A DNA stretch of 64,000 nt from contig NC_043753.1 of the NCBI RefSeq assembly GCF_902148845.1, positions 7,119,750 through 7,183,749 of the forward strand, given 5' to 3'. The position numbers were made by a program, and so were the translations under genes. The notes beneath the pieces were generated by a model. The model was not told the DNA's origin. It saw only the letters and a list, made by a program, of their open reading frames with translations, and ran no database searches. Positions 24,701 through 37,500 of the stretch are shown here, piece by piece (the first letter of the stretch is position 1; each line of letters begins with the position of its first letter). This DNA is from Salarias fasciatus (Eukaryota > Chordata > Actinopteri > Blenniiformes > Blenniidae).

Positions 24701-27525
24701 TTGAAAACCGTAACTTTACTTTTGGCTCATTGTGCCAGTGAGAAGTAGTTTCTGTGCTGCTGTAGAGCTGTGAACTGGATGGGATGGACGCACGCACGCA
24801 CCACCACCACACACACACACACACACACACACACAGATAAGATATATTTTTAGATGGATTGACACTGACGGGATAAAGCTGAAGCTTTGTGACGCCCATC
24901 ATTTTCAAGCATTTTATTTGAGTTTAAAATACATTTGAAGCCATTTTTATACTGTAGAAAGTAATCAAGCCCTCTTAATAGGAAACCTATTTGTTGTTCA
25001 GTGGAGCTACGGTGCCACGGCAGAAGAGCTGGAGGGCTAACTTTCATGGCTGCGGTTCAGTAAACAGAGTCACCATCCTATGCGACAAATACACGGACAA
25101 TCCTAAAGGGTAAGGGCCATCATTTTGCTGTGATGAGTTGGTAACTCCAAATCCAGGATTGGAGGCCACTGGCTATGTTTTCTGTAAACAACTGCCAGGT
25201 TTATAGGAACTATGGAATGTTTTGTTTCCTGCAGGTTTGCTTATATTGAGTTTGCAGACAAAGAGTCTGTTAGGACAGCCATGGCTTTGGATGAGTCCCT
25301 TTTCAGAGGAAGGCAGATAAAGGTGAGATTTGACCCTGTTTAGATTTTTTTTTTTCTAAAAGCAAATACATTTAATGGATTTCACATGTGAAGTTCTAGA
25401 TTTGATGAGCAGTAGAGGAAAAATATAGGCAACGCTGTATTTTAGTGTCTGAATAAAACAAGTTCAGAAACGGGAGCTACTCTTTAAACTAAAATGTGAG
25501 TAAAAACTTATCAACCCTAAAATCAGTGATTGAATAACAACATCCTGGTGGGCTACGTGTTTTTGTACTATCCACTGAGCAGGCAAGGCTTTCACAAACG
25601 TAAATACCTTTGAGCTGCAGTTCCTCATATTTGAAACAAAGTTTGTGATGGTCTGGAAAGTAAAAAGACCCGTTGTTGTAGTCCTGAGAGACAATGAATG
25701 TTGTGTAACTTGTCTGATTGTAGCTCAGGGCCATCAGACCACTCGAGTTCAACCCAAATTTTCGTCCGGAGTTGGTCGGACCTGTAATACAATAACTTAA
25801 ATGTAAGTTGTCTTTGTTGCGCACAGAGGATGATGAAAAATATCTTTTTTTTTTTTTTCCACAAAGGCTGATAATTAACTATAAAAAATGTCTCCAATCT
25901 CACTGTTAATCTGATTTTTAATGATGCAAATTGCAGCGAAATGTCCCAAAGTGTTCTCTTATTGCCGTTGCATTGTGGGTGTTTTTACAAAGTCAACCTG
26001 ACAGCATGACTTTGAGACCAGGTTGATAGCAGTGGGATATCTGGTGTTTATGTCAACATCATCGATATCTCAGCTGTCAGTCTGGTGTATGGTCTGCTAC
26101 TTCTAAATTGTGTGTTTTTTTTTTTTTTTAAGTCATTTTCTTTGAAATTTGTCACTAGTTAATTGGTTTGGTGAACAAAGGTTAGAGCCTCTTGTGGGCC
26201 CATTTTTTTCTCACAGGCCTTATGTTTGACACCCCTGTTGTAGGTGCTTTTGTATTTTTTCCCCAATTTTTCTGCTGTAATCTAAATTGTGAACTGCTGC
26301 AGGCCTTCTCGCACCCAGACTCTTGGATTGGGAAGCCACGGTGTGTGATGGGTGGTTTTATTGACTCGCTGGAAAACACACGAGTTTCACGGAAGAGACG
26401 GTGTTTAGATGATCCTGTCCAGACATTCCCAAACAGTCATACCTGTTTGGCATGAAGTGCAGCCTGAGAACCCCGAACATCGCAGGCATCCAGATTCCCC
26501 TAGATTCTTTACGTTTTTAGATACTATATGCTGTAAGAGGAGGGTCTTGAACCTATCCTGTCATGTAGAAAAACATTCTTTTCTCCAGATTGGTGACGGG
26601 TGCTTTGAGTTAAGCTTAAACACGGTGTGGTGGGACGTGTGTGAGTACCGGTATCTGCAGAAAGAACATATATTGTGGTGGGTTCCCTTATGAAACTGTC
26701 TCTCCTTTGCATCCAGTTTTTATTTTACAGCTTCTTTTTGCATAGGTTATTATAAAATTGACGGTAGCAAATTCCTGACCAGCGCAAGTTCCTGTTTTCC
26801 TGTGTTTAAGGCTTTTCTTTTGAAATGTCCCACTTTTAAATGTAAATCAGGGAGTGAAACATAAGCCCCGCTGCCCATCTGGCCACAAAACCGCCAATCA
26901 TGCTGTAAACAGTTTGAAAAAAACTCATTACGTGTCAGAACAAAACACTGCGATATCGCGATGCTGCCATTAAGCTAACAAACTAGCATTAGCCTCGCTG
27001 TCGGGGTTAGTTTGAAACGTGTCCGTCGCTCGTCCTCAGGTCGGAGCAAAGAGAACAAACAACCAGCAGTCAGCACCACAGACCGTGGCCTTCCGCGGGC
27101 TCGGTTCCGATCACGGGGAGGAAGCTTCACGTCACGTGCACGCTACTACAGCGGCTACACGCCCCCAGAGGCAGAGGACGGGCCTTCAGGTGAGCCCGCG
27201 CCGACACGCCCTCACCTCTGACACCCGGGGAGCACACGGGGTTCTGCAGCGCTGCACCTCAACCACCGGGAGGAGGGAGAAGTCGTGCAGTTTGTTGGCC
27301 ATGACGATGGAAACAATAAAGTAGTTAGTAATCAGTGGAGTGCCGCAGGGCCGATGTAGTTATGTAGATGAATCTTGGTTCCCTCAGCAAATCAACTAGC
27401 TGATCTACATAATGATACAAACAAGTGTTTAGAAAATTCAATATAAGACTGTCGGGAGTTACGAGTTAATGTTGCATAACTTTAAGACAAAGCTCTCTGT
27501 TCAACACATTACCAGCAGCTGTATG

Positions 27526-27564
<39 letters not shown>

Positions 27565-27918
27565 TGACCTCAGAAACACTAATCTGATAACTCTGCAGCT
27601 TCGGCCGTTCAGGTTGAGGTGCTTTGTAAAAGAGCCAAGTACGAACGCGAGGAGGTTTTAAATGTGTACTGCTTTGTCACCTGCTGACAGCGTTACGTTT
27701 TCGGTGTTTTTTTTTTTTTTGTGGAAATTTCTCGAACCTGTTTGAACCACAGACTGGAAAGTCATTTGACAAATGTAAGAACTGTATTTAGACTCCTGTG
27801 GCACTCTAACTGTGTATTTTGGCTATTAAACCTAAAGAAGTGATAAGTTTGTCCTTGAACATGAGGGCTCTGTTGTTTTATTAGAGGCAGATTGAATTTG
27901 CACACACACACACACAAC

Positions 27919-27956
<38 letters not shown>

Positions 27957-30601
27957 GACATGTTGGTTGTGGGTTGAGGGCTTCACTGCATGCCACACAT
28001 CACATGTGAACTTGCTCCATGCACACCAGTCTGCTGGTCCCGGGCCGTGCATGCTCCTCTGCGTTCACCCGATCCGGGCCTGGGTCAATGCCAATGCAGC
28101 AGAAGGTGTTGGTGCAAAGCTGCAGCACCTGCACTGAATGTTACTCATTTGCTCTGGCGCATCGATGGCGTGGAGAATGCAAACTTGCTTTACATAACCG
28201 GGAAGTTTGAGCTGGAGTCACCTGTAGCATTTCCTCATGTCAACCACCGCATCGGTTTATTTCCAGAGAAAAGCAAAGAGCCTGGTGTTGATCAGATGTT
28301 GTTGCACTGAGATCCTGGCAGCTCGCAGGATCTCAGAAGTTTGATGGGCTTCACTTCAGAGCTCTGCCTGGCCGGGACACTCCGGCTCTGTTGATCAAAA
28401 TATCTCCTGCTCTGGATGAGAGCTCTCTCTGAGAAACAAATTCCCCCCGGTGGAGCTCTGTCTGTGAAACCATCTTCTTTTATCTGTTGACACTCGAGAA
28501 GGAGGTGTGGCGTCAAACACGTCGATCAGCATGCCAGCTCGCTCACACACGCACTCGGGACCGAGAGATTCTGATCCGATAGCGTCTGAAAAGCATCTGG
28601 AGCGTCTCGACCTCAGCTCTCGCTCTATCTGTGATGATTAATGAAAAGAAAATGTAATAATCGGCTTTCAGTCTTCTCATTTTCCCCTTTGCTCTCTACT
28701 CAAGTGTTTATGTAAACTGCTACTTTTAGAAATTTAAAAAAAAAAAAAAACCTAGAGAATACTAGCATCTCCATCGGTTCTTTGTGCAAAAAGTGTCGGA
28801 ACGCAAAGGTCAGAATCTCTCTAATCAGCCTGTGTGCTCACTCCAGCCACTCCCACATACCAAGAAACTAGAGCCCTGCCAGTTTGCTCGCTGGGATTTT
28901 GGCCTGCATTTCAGGACAAGGCACACAGAAAGTTTTTGGGAGAAGCTGTGAGCGTTTTTTTCGACATTAAATCAACGCTACAGAAGTTGGATTTGTTACA
29001 GTTTGTTAGACGGAGGCAGAGCCTTGAAGCATTGTGTGTGTGTTTAATGGTAGAAGTTTTGTTGGCTTGATAAGACTCATCGCATGATGTTGAAACGGTG
29101 TGTGTGGGGGGCGGGGGGGTAACTGACATATTGGCCGTTTGAGAATTTGGACATGTTGCGTTCAGCCATTTGTAATCTGGACTTCAATAATGGCGCTCAT
29201 AATCTCAGACGGCTCCCTGGAGGTGTTGGCAGTAAGTGCGCGGCGCGGCCTCCCATTATCTGACGACGCTGGTTAATGTGTAACGATCAGAGCTGTTCCA
29301 CCCGAGCTGGCCCGGGGAGCCGAGGCTACATCAGGAATTCATCAGCTGCTGGAGTTCAGGAGTGAGAACAGAACAGAAACTGTGCCTTGTCTTGTTGTGA
29401 GAGGAAAAATATCCATGGTGAACAAAAAAAAAAAAAGTCTTTGCATTGCCTTATTGTGAGCTCGGAAGATTTCCACAGTGCTGGTGGTGTTTTCTCTACT
29501 GCAGGACAATATTGCATATTGATCATGTGTTAACAGATTCAACTCTTCTCAGTTAATTGGAAATAACTTCTCAAAATGATCCTGAAACGGATCATTGCGT
29601 TGCTGCTCTATCTGCATTGTGCAGCATTTAAGCGCTATAGTTCACCCTCCGGCCGCTAGGTGGCAGTGTAACACCTCCATGCTCTGAAGCACCATCAGTC
29701 ACTGTGGTTTTCTTTCCAAGCTGCTTTATCCAGAATGTGCAGGAACTGTTTTGCTTTTGTTTTTTTCCTGTGTCTATGTTGAGTGTGTGTGCGTGCGTGT
29801 GTGTGTGTATGTGTGTCCTTGCATGTAGTTGAATGTCGCACTCACTCATACACGTACACGTGCACACGCCCTCCTACTCAGTTTCCAGCTTCACTTCCAG
29901 AAACGAGGGTTCATTCCTGCAGCCTGACCTGAGCTCATCTCGACTACCAGACACTCGGACCTTCGGTCCCAGTGCCACCGCTTTGATTTTTGATTTTTTT
30001 TTTTTTTTCTCCCCCTCAGTGCTGTGTGTGTGTGGAACAGGAGGTGTGTGTGTGTGTGTGTGTTGTGTCCCCCAGACTGTCCGATCTGTCCGTGTGTGTT
30101 GGCGTCTCCCGCAGCTGTCATGCTCGGGGGTCTGTGTGTGGTGCTGTTTGTCCTCAAGGTCTTTCCCTACAGTGACCCCCGAGGCGGCTCTCGCTCAGAG
30201 AGACACAGAGAGAGAGAGAGAGAAAGAGGGAGAGAGACAGTGCCTTTGCCGCCCCCGCTCACACACACACATACACACACAATCCAACGTTTTTGGAAAT
30301 TAAACACTTTTGTTTCCCCCCTCTCTTGAAGCTGCTTCCAGCTTCTTTCACCACTGTAACGATCAAAGGCACCAAACCTTTAATGACATGTGAACACTGT
30401 TTTTTAATATATTTTTTTCCCCCACTTCCTGTTCATTTCCTCTCTCACACACACTCGCACACACACCTATTATAATCACTACCTCACACCAGGAAATTGG
30501 TGTCCGTCTTTCTTAAGCCAAACAGAAAAAAACTCACCCTCTTTTTCTCTCTCTTTTCCAGGGGCCGAGGGCGAACAACATCGTGGTATTCCCCTTACTA
30601 A
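21760..30601 (+). CDS. pabpn1: Nuclear poly(A)-binding protein 1 (frame-disturbed copy)
   Basis: Binds nascent poly(A) in the nucleus and stimulates poly(A) polymerase. Seven exons: 21760-21894, 23909-24017, 24449-24516, 25002-25109, 25235-25322, 27040-27189 and 30562-30601; about 232 residues are expected. It reads [17 protein letters not shown], acidic with no polyalanine, then the coiled coil [20 protein letters not shown], the RRM with RNP2 IYVGNV and RNP1 KGFAYIEF, FRGRQIK, the RG-rich tail [17 protein letters not shown], and [12 protein letters not shown] at the end. Exon 4 is one base too long with an in-frame stop and reads WSY where VDY is invariant. Exon 6 is two bases too short. 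The other exons are perfect. It may be sequence error or a decaying copy. It is not PABPN1L, whose N-terminus differs. Confidence 0.9.
21895..23908. other. pabpn1 intron 1
   Basis: CpG-rich for its first ~500 bases, with a GAG/AGG run at 22172-22200 and an (ATCC)n run at 22627-22671. No supported coding exon beyond the gene's own. Confidence 0.6.
22121..22134 (-). promoter_or_regulatory. YY1-type site in pabpn1 intron 1
   Basis: ggcggccatcttgg is the reverse complement of the CCAAGATGGCCGCC YY1 consensus. It lies about 230 bases inside intron 1, within a CpG-rich block. YY1 sites just downstream of start sites are common in housekeeping genes. Confidence 0.6.
25323..27039. other. pabpn1 intron 5 with hAT right-end remnant
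   Basis: 26200-26237 reads gggcccattttt...cacaggccttatgtttgacacccctg, the right terminus of the same hAT MITE family as 40521-40794. The left end is not found, so the copy is truncated or heavily diverged. The remaining intron sequence shows no gene. Confidence 0.5.
27190..30561. other. pabpn1 terminal intron (3.4 kb)
   Basis: Donor gtgagc at 27190 and acceptor ttttccag ending at 30561 join AG|G into an Arg codon. Contents: a T-run (27530-27561), CA/GT runs (27900-27955, 29785-29815, 30023-30063), an 11-bp perfect inverted repeat (28307-28317 / 28326-28336) and no supported gene. In mammals the 3'-terminal intron of PABPN1 is the one retained during autoregulation, which makes its great length here notable. 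Confidence 0.7.
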
Positions 30602-32605
30602 ATCCCCACCCTCCCCTCCTTCCTCCCCCCCACCCTTTACTATCAACCCCCCCCCTCCCCCTCTACCTCTGTCCCCCATTTAAAACAAAAAAAAAAAAAC
30701 AACCCACACACACTCAGTGAAAGAGAAATGTCCTTCCCCAACAATAAAGGAAGAACACCCCCCCTCAGAAGAGAGAGAGAAAAAAAGACAAAAAAAAAAA
30801 AAAAAAAAAACTCCTGGACAGAGAGCCTGACTGGTCGCAGTGTGCGATTGTGTGTGTGAGCGTGTGTGTGCAGAAGTTGGTGCGGTCACCCCCTGGTAAG
30901 GTATACGTGGATATTCACGTGTGAGTGTGTGTGTGTGTGTGGGCGGGGATGGGGGAGGGTTGGAGGGTGGGGTTTGGGGGGGGACGAACGGTGGCAGTTT
31001 TCTTTTGTTTTCTTTTTGAGGGGAGATGAAGATGATGATGATGATGATGATGGTATCTCAGGCTGCAGATGTGTCTCCTTCGGTCTGGATGTGACCTCCT
31101 GCTTTTCACACCATCACCAACACCACAGCCCACCTCCACCCACTCACCCTCCACCAACCACCAGAAAAAGAGAAAAAAAAAAGAAAAGAAAAAGAGGGAG
31201 GGAGGGAGGGGGGCGGCTTCACCGAGAAGAGAGAAAAGAAAAAGAGAAACTGAAACATTTTTTTTTTTTTTTTTTTTCGTTCTAATGTAACATACATCTG
31301 TGAGACTCCACCAGCTTTTATTAAGTGTTTGTTGTTGTTGTTCGGTTTGTGGCTTGGAGTATATCATTACCTCCCCTCCTCCCACACCCCTCCTCCCGTC
31401 CACGCCCTTCCCCTTTATGTCTGCCGTTCTTGCCCGCCCCGCCTCACCTGCCCCCCCATCCCCTCCCTACCTGCATCCTGTCTTCCTCCTGCCATTTTTT
31501 CCACTCTTCTTTCAGTGGCAAGGCTTCAGCGTCCAGTAGGCTTGTTCGTGCATAAGTTTTTTCCTACTGTGGGTGGATTATTTTATTTCTCTTTTTTTTT
31601 TGGTCCCCAAACTGCTCGTTCCATCCTTCCTCCCCCCCTCCAGCATGGCTGCACACCTTTTTTTTTTTCTTTTTTTTTTTTTTTTATTCCTGCTGCAATC
31701 ATTGCCATCATTTTTTTTCGCCCTTGCATCCCCCCTCCCTCCACCCCTCCCCCCTCCCTCCCCCGTGGTGCACCTTGTCTGCTGTCTCCCCCCCTCCCCC
31801 TTGCCCCCCCCCCCCCTCCCCCCCCCCCCCTCCTCTCTCTGTATATTAGACCACTTCTTGTCGTTTCAGGTTTCAGGACCAGTGGAGGCTGACAACCCCT
31901 CCCCAGGTGGCGCCGGCCCCCCCCACTGTCTCCGCGGCGTCTCTCTCTCTCTCTGCTCCCGCTATGCACACTCACCCCATCCTGTCGGTGTGGGGGGGCG
32001 GGGAGGGGGGCAGGGCGACCACAGGCCCGCCGCGGGGGGCATTTACTACAACAGCAAACGCTGACGACGCTTTTAGTCATTTTTTTTTTTGTTGTTTTTT
32101 TTCTTTCCTCAACATTTCAACACACACACACACACACACACACTCTCACACACACTTACACACAGCAGCACATACAGAGTGGACAGGGAGCCAAACCCAA
32201 CACATGATTTATAACACAGAGCTGAGGCCGACGTAGCGGAGAGGCGAGCAGGCAAGTTAACATGAGAGGAAGGCAGGAGTGGAGGGTGTTCTCTTCGAGG
32301 GGGGGGGGTGTACAGCGCGGACCGTAGGGCGCCCCCTCCCTGTGACTACGCGCAGTGCAGCCACGGCTCGTCCGAGGAGGGCAGACGAGCCGCGAACAGA
32401 GTGGGCGGAGCTGGTATTTTAGGGCGGGGCTGGGGAGGGAGTCGGGCGGGGTTTGTGTGGAGACCTTTTTTTGGGGGGGGGTTTCTTTTTGGGGAGAAAA
32501 AAAAAAGAGGGAGTGGGTTTGAACAAATGTTTGATTTTTTTATTTTTATTTTTAACCCATGAGTCTGTAATTAGAAAAAAAAAAATAAAGACATTGTGTA
32601 AAATG
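30602..32605 (+). other. pabpn1 3' UTR with A-rich tracts
   Basis: After the stop at 30599-30601 the transcript is expected to run to the AATAAA at 32584-32589. A-rich tracts lie at 30684-30702, 30776-30811 and 31164-31193. Pyrimidine and C-rich runs fill 30600-30680 and 31370-31850. Known mammalian PABPN1 binds an A-rich element in its own 3' UTR to promote retention of its terminal intron, so these tracts are candidate autoregulatory sites. Long reading frames of Ser/Pro/Phe here are by-products of the pyrimidine runs. Confidence 0.6.
32584..32589 (+). terminator. Poly(A) signal for pabpn1
   Basis: AATAAA followed by a T/G-rich stretch (gtgtaaaatgactgtgagtc). It is the first canonical hexamer with a good downstream element after the pabpn1 stop. 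Confidence 0.55.
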
Positions 32606-33119
32606 ACTGTGAGTCGGAGTGAGTTTGTTCTGTGGTTTCGTCCCCAGAGAACAGATTCAATAACTTCTGTTTCTGTTTTCACTTCAAGACGTCAAAGAAT
32701 GTTCAGGTCTCGATAATGTGTCGAATTGTGTGTTCTTGTTTCTTTCATTTTAATATATCCATATACATCTGTAAAATTCTGACAAATCTTTCAGCGAACA
32801 CGTCCTCAACTTACAGTAGCCACTCAAAGTAAATAACTAGAATTTTCCAGTAACTTCACATTTTAATTTTAATTTCTGTAAATTTTGCGTTTGCAGATGA
32901 TTCATTGATGTCTGTCACATCAAAAACATTGCAATGGTTCAACTTTCATGTTTCAACACTTGAAAAGAAATTCCAGTGAAACTAATGTAGAAAACTTCTT
33001 TAAAAAAAAAATGTCGGAATCACGTTTTCCTCCTGTTGTGAACATTTCCAGTAATCTGATTCTCCTGCGGAGGTCTTAGTTTTCTAACCCGATTCAGAAT
33101 CATCACAATAGCAAATTAT
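32606..33119. other. pabpn1-ngdn intergenic, unremarkable
   Basis: AT-rich single-copy-looking sequence. No gene, RNA or clear repeat is recognised. Confidence 0.5.
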
Positions 33120-33975
33120 TCAATGTCATCTGTATTCAGTATAGAGTCTCATTGCCTTTCATACAGCTAATGGCGAGTAATCCCACAGCATGATGATACC
33201 GCCACCGTATTCTGCAGGAATCCCTGGAACCTTGCCGCACTTTGTCACTTTAGAGCCACAAATGTAAATGTTTCATGTGTCTGACCAATACAATGTGAAG
33301 TAAAGGAGAATGATATAGTTCACACATTTCTTTACAAATAAAACTGAAACGTGCCTGTGCAAAAATATTCAACCCCAAGTCAATCCACATTTAGCTTGTG
33401 CCAAAATGTTGAAGTATCCTTTTAACGGAGAGCATCTGTGGGCAGCAATTTCCAGGTCCTGCCAGAGATTTTCAGTTGGATCAAGGTCTGGATTTTAACT
33501 GGTCTGTTCTCACACATGAAGCTGCTCGGCCTCCCCGTTCCTGCTGAAGAAAAGCATCCCGACAACATGATGCTGCCTCCTCCATGCTGGGATGGTCCGT
33601 CCAGGCTGGCGCGCGGTGCTATTTTGATAAGTTGACTCTGCTTTGAACTTCATCACGACTTCCTCCCTGGCCCGTCTTCATGATGCCATTCATTCACAAT
33701 TATCTACTAATGAGAACAGCTGGATTTATACTGAGATTAAGTTTCAAAGATGAACTCTATTCGCTAATGAGGAGACTTCAGACGGCTCTTGGTTGACCCA
33801 AGTTTTTTTTTGTGGGGATCAGGGTGAAGGGGGATTAAGACTTTTCACTTTTTATTTGTAGAGCAATTGGAAACCACTTATTTTCCTTCCAATTCATGAT
33901 GTTTTTCAATCAAAAATATATTTAGTGATTGTAATGTGACAAAAGGTGGAAAAGTTCACCAAGTATCAGTACGTT
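33120..33975. mobile_element. Tc1/mariner remnant
   Basis: Several phrases typical of fish Tc1-like elements occur in order: cccacagcatgatgatac, ttcagttggatcaaggtctg, gacaacatgatgctgcctcc, and near the end gtgattgtaatgtgacaaaa. The order is scrambled by indels and no transposase frame survives. It is an old, dead copy. Confidence 0.65.
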
Positions 33976-34403
33976 ATGTGTGTGATTATGGTTGCCAACA
34001 TCATTTGGCGTAAACCTGTGTCTTTAAATTGAATGTAGATTTGAATATGAGTAAGTTTGACTGTCTCTGTGCTGTGATGGAATCACTAATCCAATATGAT
34101 TCAGTCTTTTCCCAGTCCGCTGGGATCGTTCTTTAGATGGACGGACAGTATTTCTGAAGCTCAGCTCTCATGAAGGAAACATGATGTGAATCAGTCTTTC
34201 ATGATAGTTTCACTTTGATTGGATCCTTCACAGGTTAATTAAGACACTTCGAAGCCTTCTCGAGGAGACATGAGTGCCACCTCCTGGTGAGGAATAAAAC
34301 TAGATCAATGAAGAGATCCACACACTGCAGGCTGGAGCTCATGGAATATTTATTTCTCAAAAAAAAAAAAAAAAGCTTGTTGTAGGAAATCCTCATCTTG
34401 TGA

Positions 34404-34409
34404 TTTATT
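34404..34409 (-). terminator. Candidate poly(A) signal for ngdn
   Basis: The minus strand reads AATAAA here, about 130 bases beyond the ngdn stop. A second copy lies at about 34349-34354. Either would give a short 3' UTR. Confidence 0.45.
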
Positions 34410-34537
34410 TGTGTTTCTTGAAGGCTGTGGAGAAAAGAAATATGTGATGATACACAAGATAAAACCTCCAAAAGATTAACTGTGGGAATTACAACTAGGT
34501 TAAATATATGGGAACCAGCATTCAATCAAACATGGAA

Positions 34538-37500
34538 TCATTTCCAATCTGCTGAGTGATCTTCTTCATGATCCTCACCCTTTCTTTTGGTTTTCTTCTT
34601 CATGACTTTCTTCTTCTTCCTGGGTCGACCGTCTCCTTCCTGCACAGCATCAGAACATGTGTCAGAATAATGGTTTAATATCTGGAAATTTGACTGCATT
34701 TTGCACCAGAAACCATTTTTACTGATCCAGCCAAATCAAGATTAACTGGAGCGTCTTCTGGTTCCTGAACTAGAGGTTTGACCTCCTTGAAGAGTCACTG
34801 CTGTTGAATTCTCCCTATTCGGAGCGTTTCTGTTGAGATCCACCTTGAGAACCGTTTTCAAAAAGCTGTCTTTTCAGTGAGTCCGACTTCTGCCATCGTG
34901 TAAACACACCCCCAAAACGCAAAGAAAGCTCTGTGTTTTCACTGAAACACGGGGCCTCAGACTTTAGTTTTGCCTCCACATACTTCTTCCCCGCGCCGTC
35001 TCCTCCGTCACCTTTCACCAGGACTCCCTGATACAACCAGTCCGTCAGGAATGTCAACACTTCTCCATTCTTTGAACAGATTTCAATCTGTTTAATTCTA
35101 CTGAATCTGTGAGCGCCTCTTCAGATTCTCCACATCTGCATCCGCATCCATGAATCCCCTCGTCAGGCCTCTTCCAGACGGAGACAGAACCGAGTGCGGA
35201 GCCAGACTTGTGCAGGCACCGAGTGTGGATACTGCCAACGGTCCTGGCAGCCCTGCACCGGAGCGCCCGGACCACCCAGTCTCCCGGGAGCGATTCAGAG
35301 TGGAGCTTCCAGACTCACGTCAGGAGGGCTCAGTCCGACAGCCATTATGTGCGGATGGCAGCCAAACTCCAGTAACACTGAATGAGAATAAGAATCTAAT
35401 TGGAAAACACTTTGTGGCTTCATTTGTTTTGTAACGAGGGGCGATACATAAAACAGTTTTTAGTTATGTTATTTGACTTAATGAGGCGAGATGATGAGGA
35501 AGTGGTTTGTTCTTTAGCCAGGAAAATGCAGCTGTTGTGGATGTGCATGAGTGGTTTCATGACAAAAACAACCAACAGCGCCAACTCGTGGCCTGGCACG
35601 CTGTCGCCGGCATTTCTGTTGCTTCTGTGTAAACAGACTTCGTTTTCAAAAATTCTCTGAAGGTAAAACGCAAAAATGACGTGTTTCCAATTCAAACGTT
35701 TTCTTAGAATTCTTAAAAATTTGAGTAGCGGTGTGACTATCAGCGTACCGGTGCGCCCTCGCCGCCCGTCAGAGCCGAGATGTCGCTGAAGTGTGTGATG
35801 CCGCTCAGCTGGCCCGACATGGCCATCATGCCTCTCTTCTTGGAGTTCTTCTGATGCTTCGGCATGTTCAGACGCACCATCATCGACTCCTCGTAGTTTT
35901 TCCTTGTGGGTGAGAAAAGGAAATGTGAACCACTGAGGGTGACGCCGCTGTTCGCCAGGCTGTATTTTAAAAATAGAACTGAGGGAACCTGTGGAGCTCC
36001 TCGCGGCTCTCGCGCTCGCTCTGGAAGTCCCGCCGCTCCCGGATCTCCTCGGGGGCGTCGCTGTACTGCTGCCTCAGCTCCTGGATCACCGAGCTCCGGA
36101 GAGCGGCTCGCCGCTGCCGCTCCGCCTGCATCTTCTTCCTGTCGGCCTCCGTCACGTCTCCGTCTGGAACGCCAAACGTAAATGTGGATCAATCACTTCA
36201 AAACGTCCTAAATCAACTGAGTCTCTGAAACTGGATCATTACCATAATGCATTGGGGCAATCTTGGGTGGTATATATTTCCTGCCACTAGAGGGAGCTGC
36301 TTTCTTCTCCGAATCGTCTTTGTTCTTGTCTTCATCTTCAGACTCCTCAGAATCACTCAGCTAAGAGGCCAAAAAAACCGTCAGTACTCAGATTAAAGCA
36401 GCCAACGTACAAAAGACAGATTAAACTTTGATATAAATCACAAAAAAATACAATTCTAAATCACAAGATAAGCAAGTTTTACTTTGCTGATGAGATTTCC
36501 AGGGTTGGGACGCAGCTGCAGCGGGTCGTTCTCAGCTGAAAGCAGCAAAACATGCATGATTTAGGACCTCTGTGCATGTTTTAGATGATATTTTCCAGAG
36601 AGAATGAAGAAAAGTCAAACCTAAACTGCCGGTCACAGCGGTCCGCACCAGCTTATCAATCTGATACTTCAGTTTGTGGTCTAAAGGTCGCATTTTCTCC
36701 AAAACCTTCAAGAATACAGAGAGAGAGAGAGAGATCAGAAAACAAGAGAGAAGAAGTCATAAATGCTTCACAGTCCCATAGAAGACCATGATAACAAAAT
36801 GAAGGACAGCAGTGGGAATTAACAATCTGGGATGAAGCCTACAGTTCTGATGGTGACCACTCTGTCCAGAGCCTCGCTCTCTTTGATTCGGCCTCCTTCC
36901 GTCTTGATGCTGATCAGGTGAGTGAGGTCCTGCAGGTAGAAGAGCAGCAGGTGGTACCGGAGGTCCAGGAAAGATAAACCCTGCACACACAGAAGTCAAG
37001 AGTCAAAAATGATCCCAGTGAAACCACAAACCTGGAAATGTGGACATAAAGCAGGGCACAAGAGTTGGGTACGTTTCCACATCTGCTGCACTCTGAATGG
37101 TTCAAAAACAAAAAATCTCCAGACGATTTGGCTGATTTTCAATAATAGTACATTATATTAGCATCATACTGATGGCTGACAAGTACTCTCACAGGAGTAC
37201 TGTTGATTATGAAATAATTTAAACGGAATGGAGTTAAAAAAAAAACATTTTTCTTTGTTCAGATCTGCTGATTATTCACAGTTTGCACTCACCTGTGAGG
37301 TTTTAAAGGCTCCATCTTTGACTTTAGCCAGGATCCCCTGGACATGACTTGTGACTGAAGCCACCTGGAAACAAAATATCATTTCTTATCAGCTCTATTT
37401 CACTGAAGTGCTGTTTTCATTAGAACAAGAGACTTTTCTTTAACTTTACAACTTACCTGCTCTGTGAGATTATTCAGCAGCTCAACTGCTTTGGGCAAAT

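Noticed and set aside
27012-27324. Two overlapping plus-strand frames as separate small genes
   Set aside because: They are different frames of pabpn1 exon 6, split by the local frame steps.
30866-32562. Large Ser/Pro/Phe-rich and Lys/Arg-rich frames
   Set aside because: They come from pyrimidine-rich and A-rich 3' UTR sequence of pabpn1; no motifs, no conserved starts.
35150-35434. 94-codon frame in ngdn intron 9
   Set aside because: It lies inside a repeat element, has no splice partner and resembles no family.
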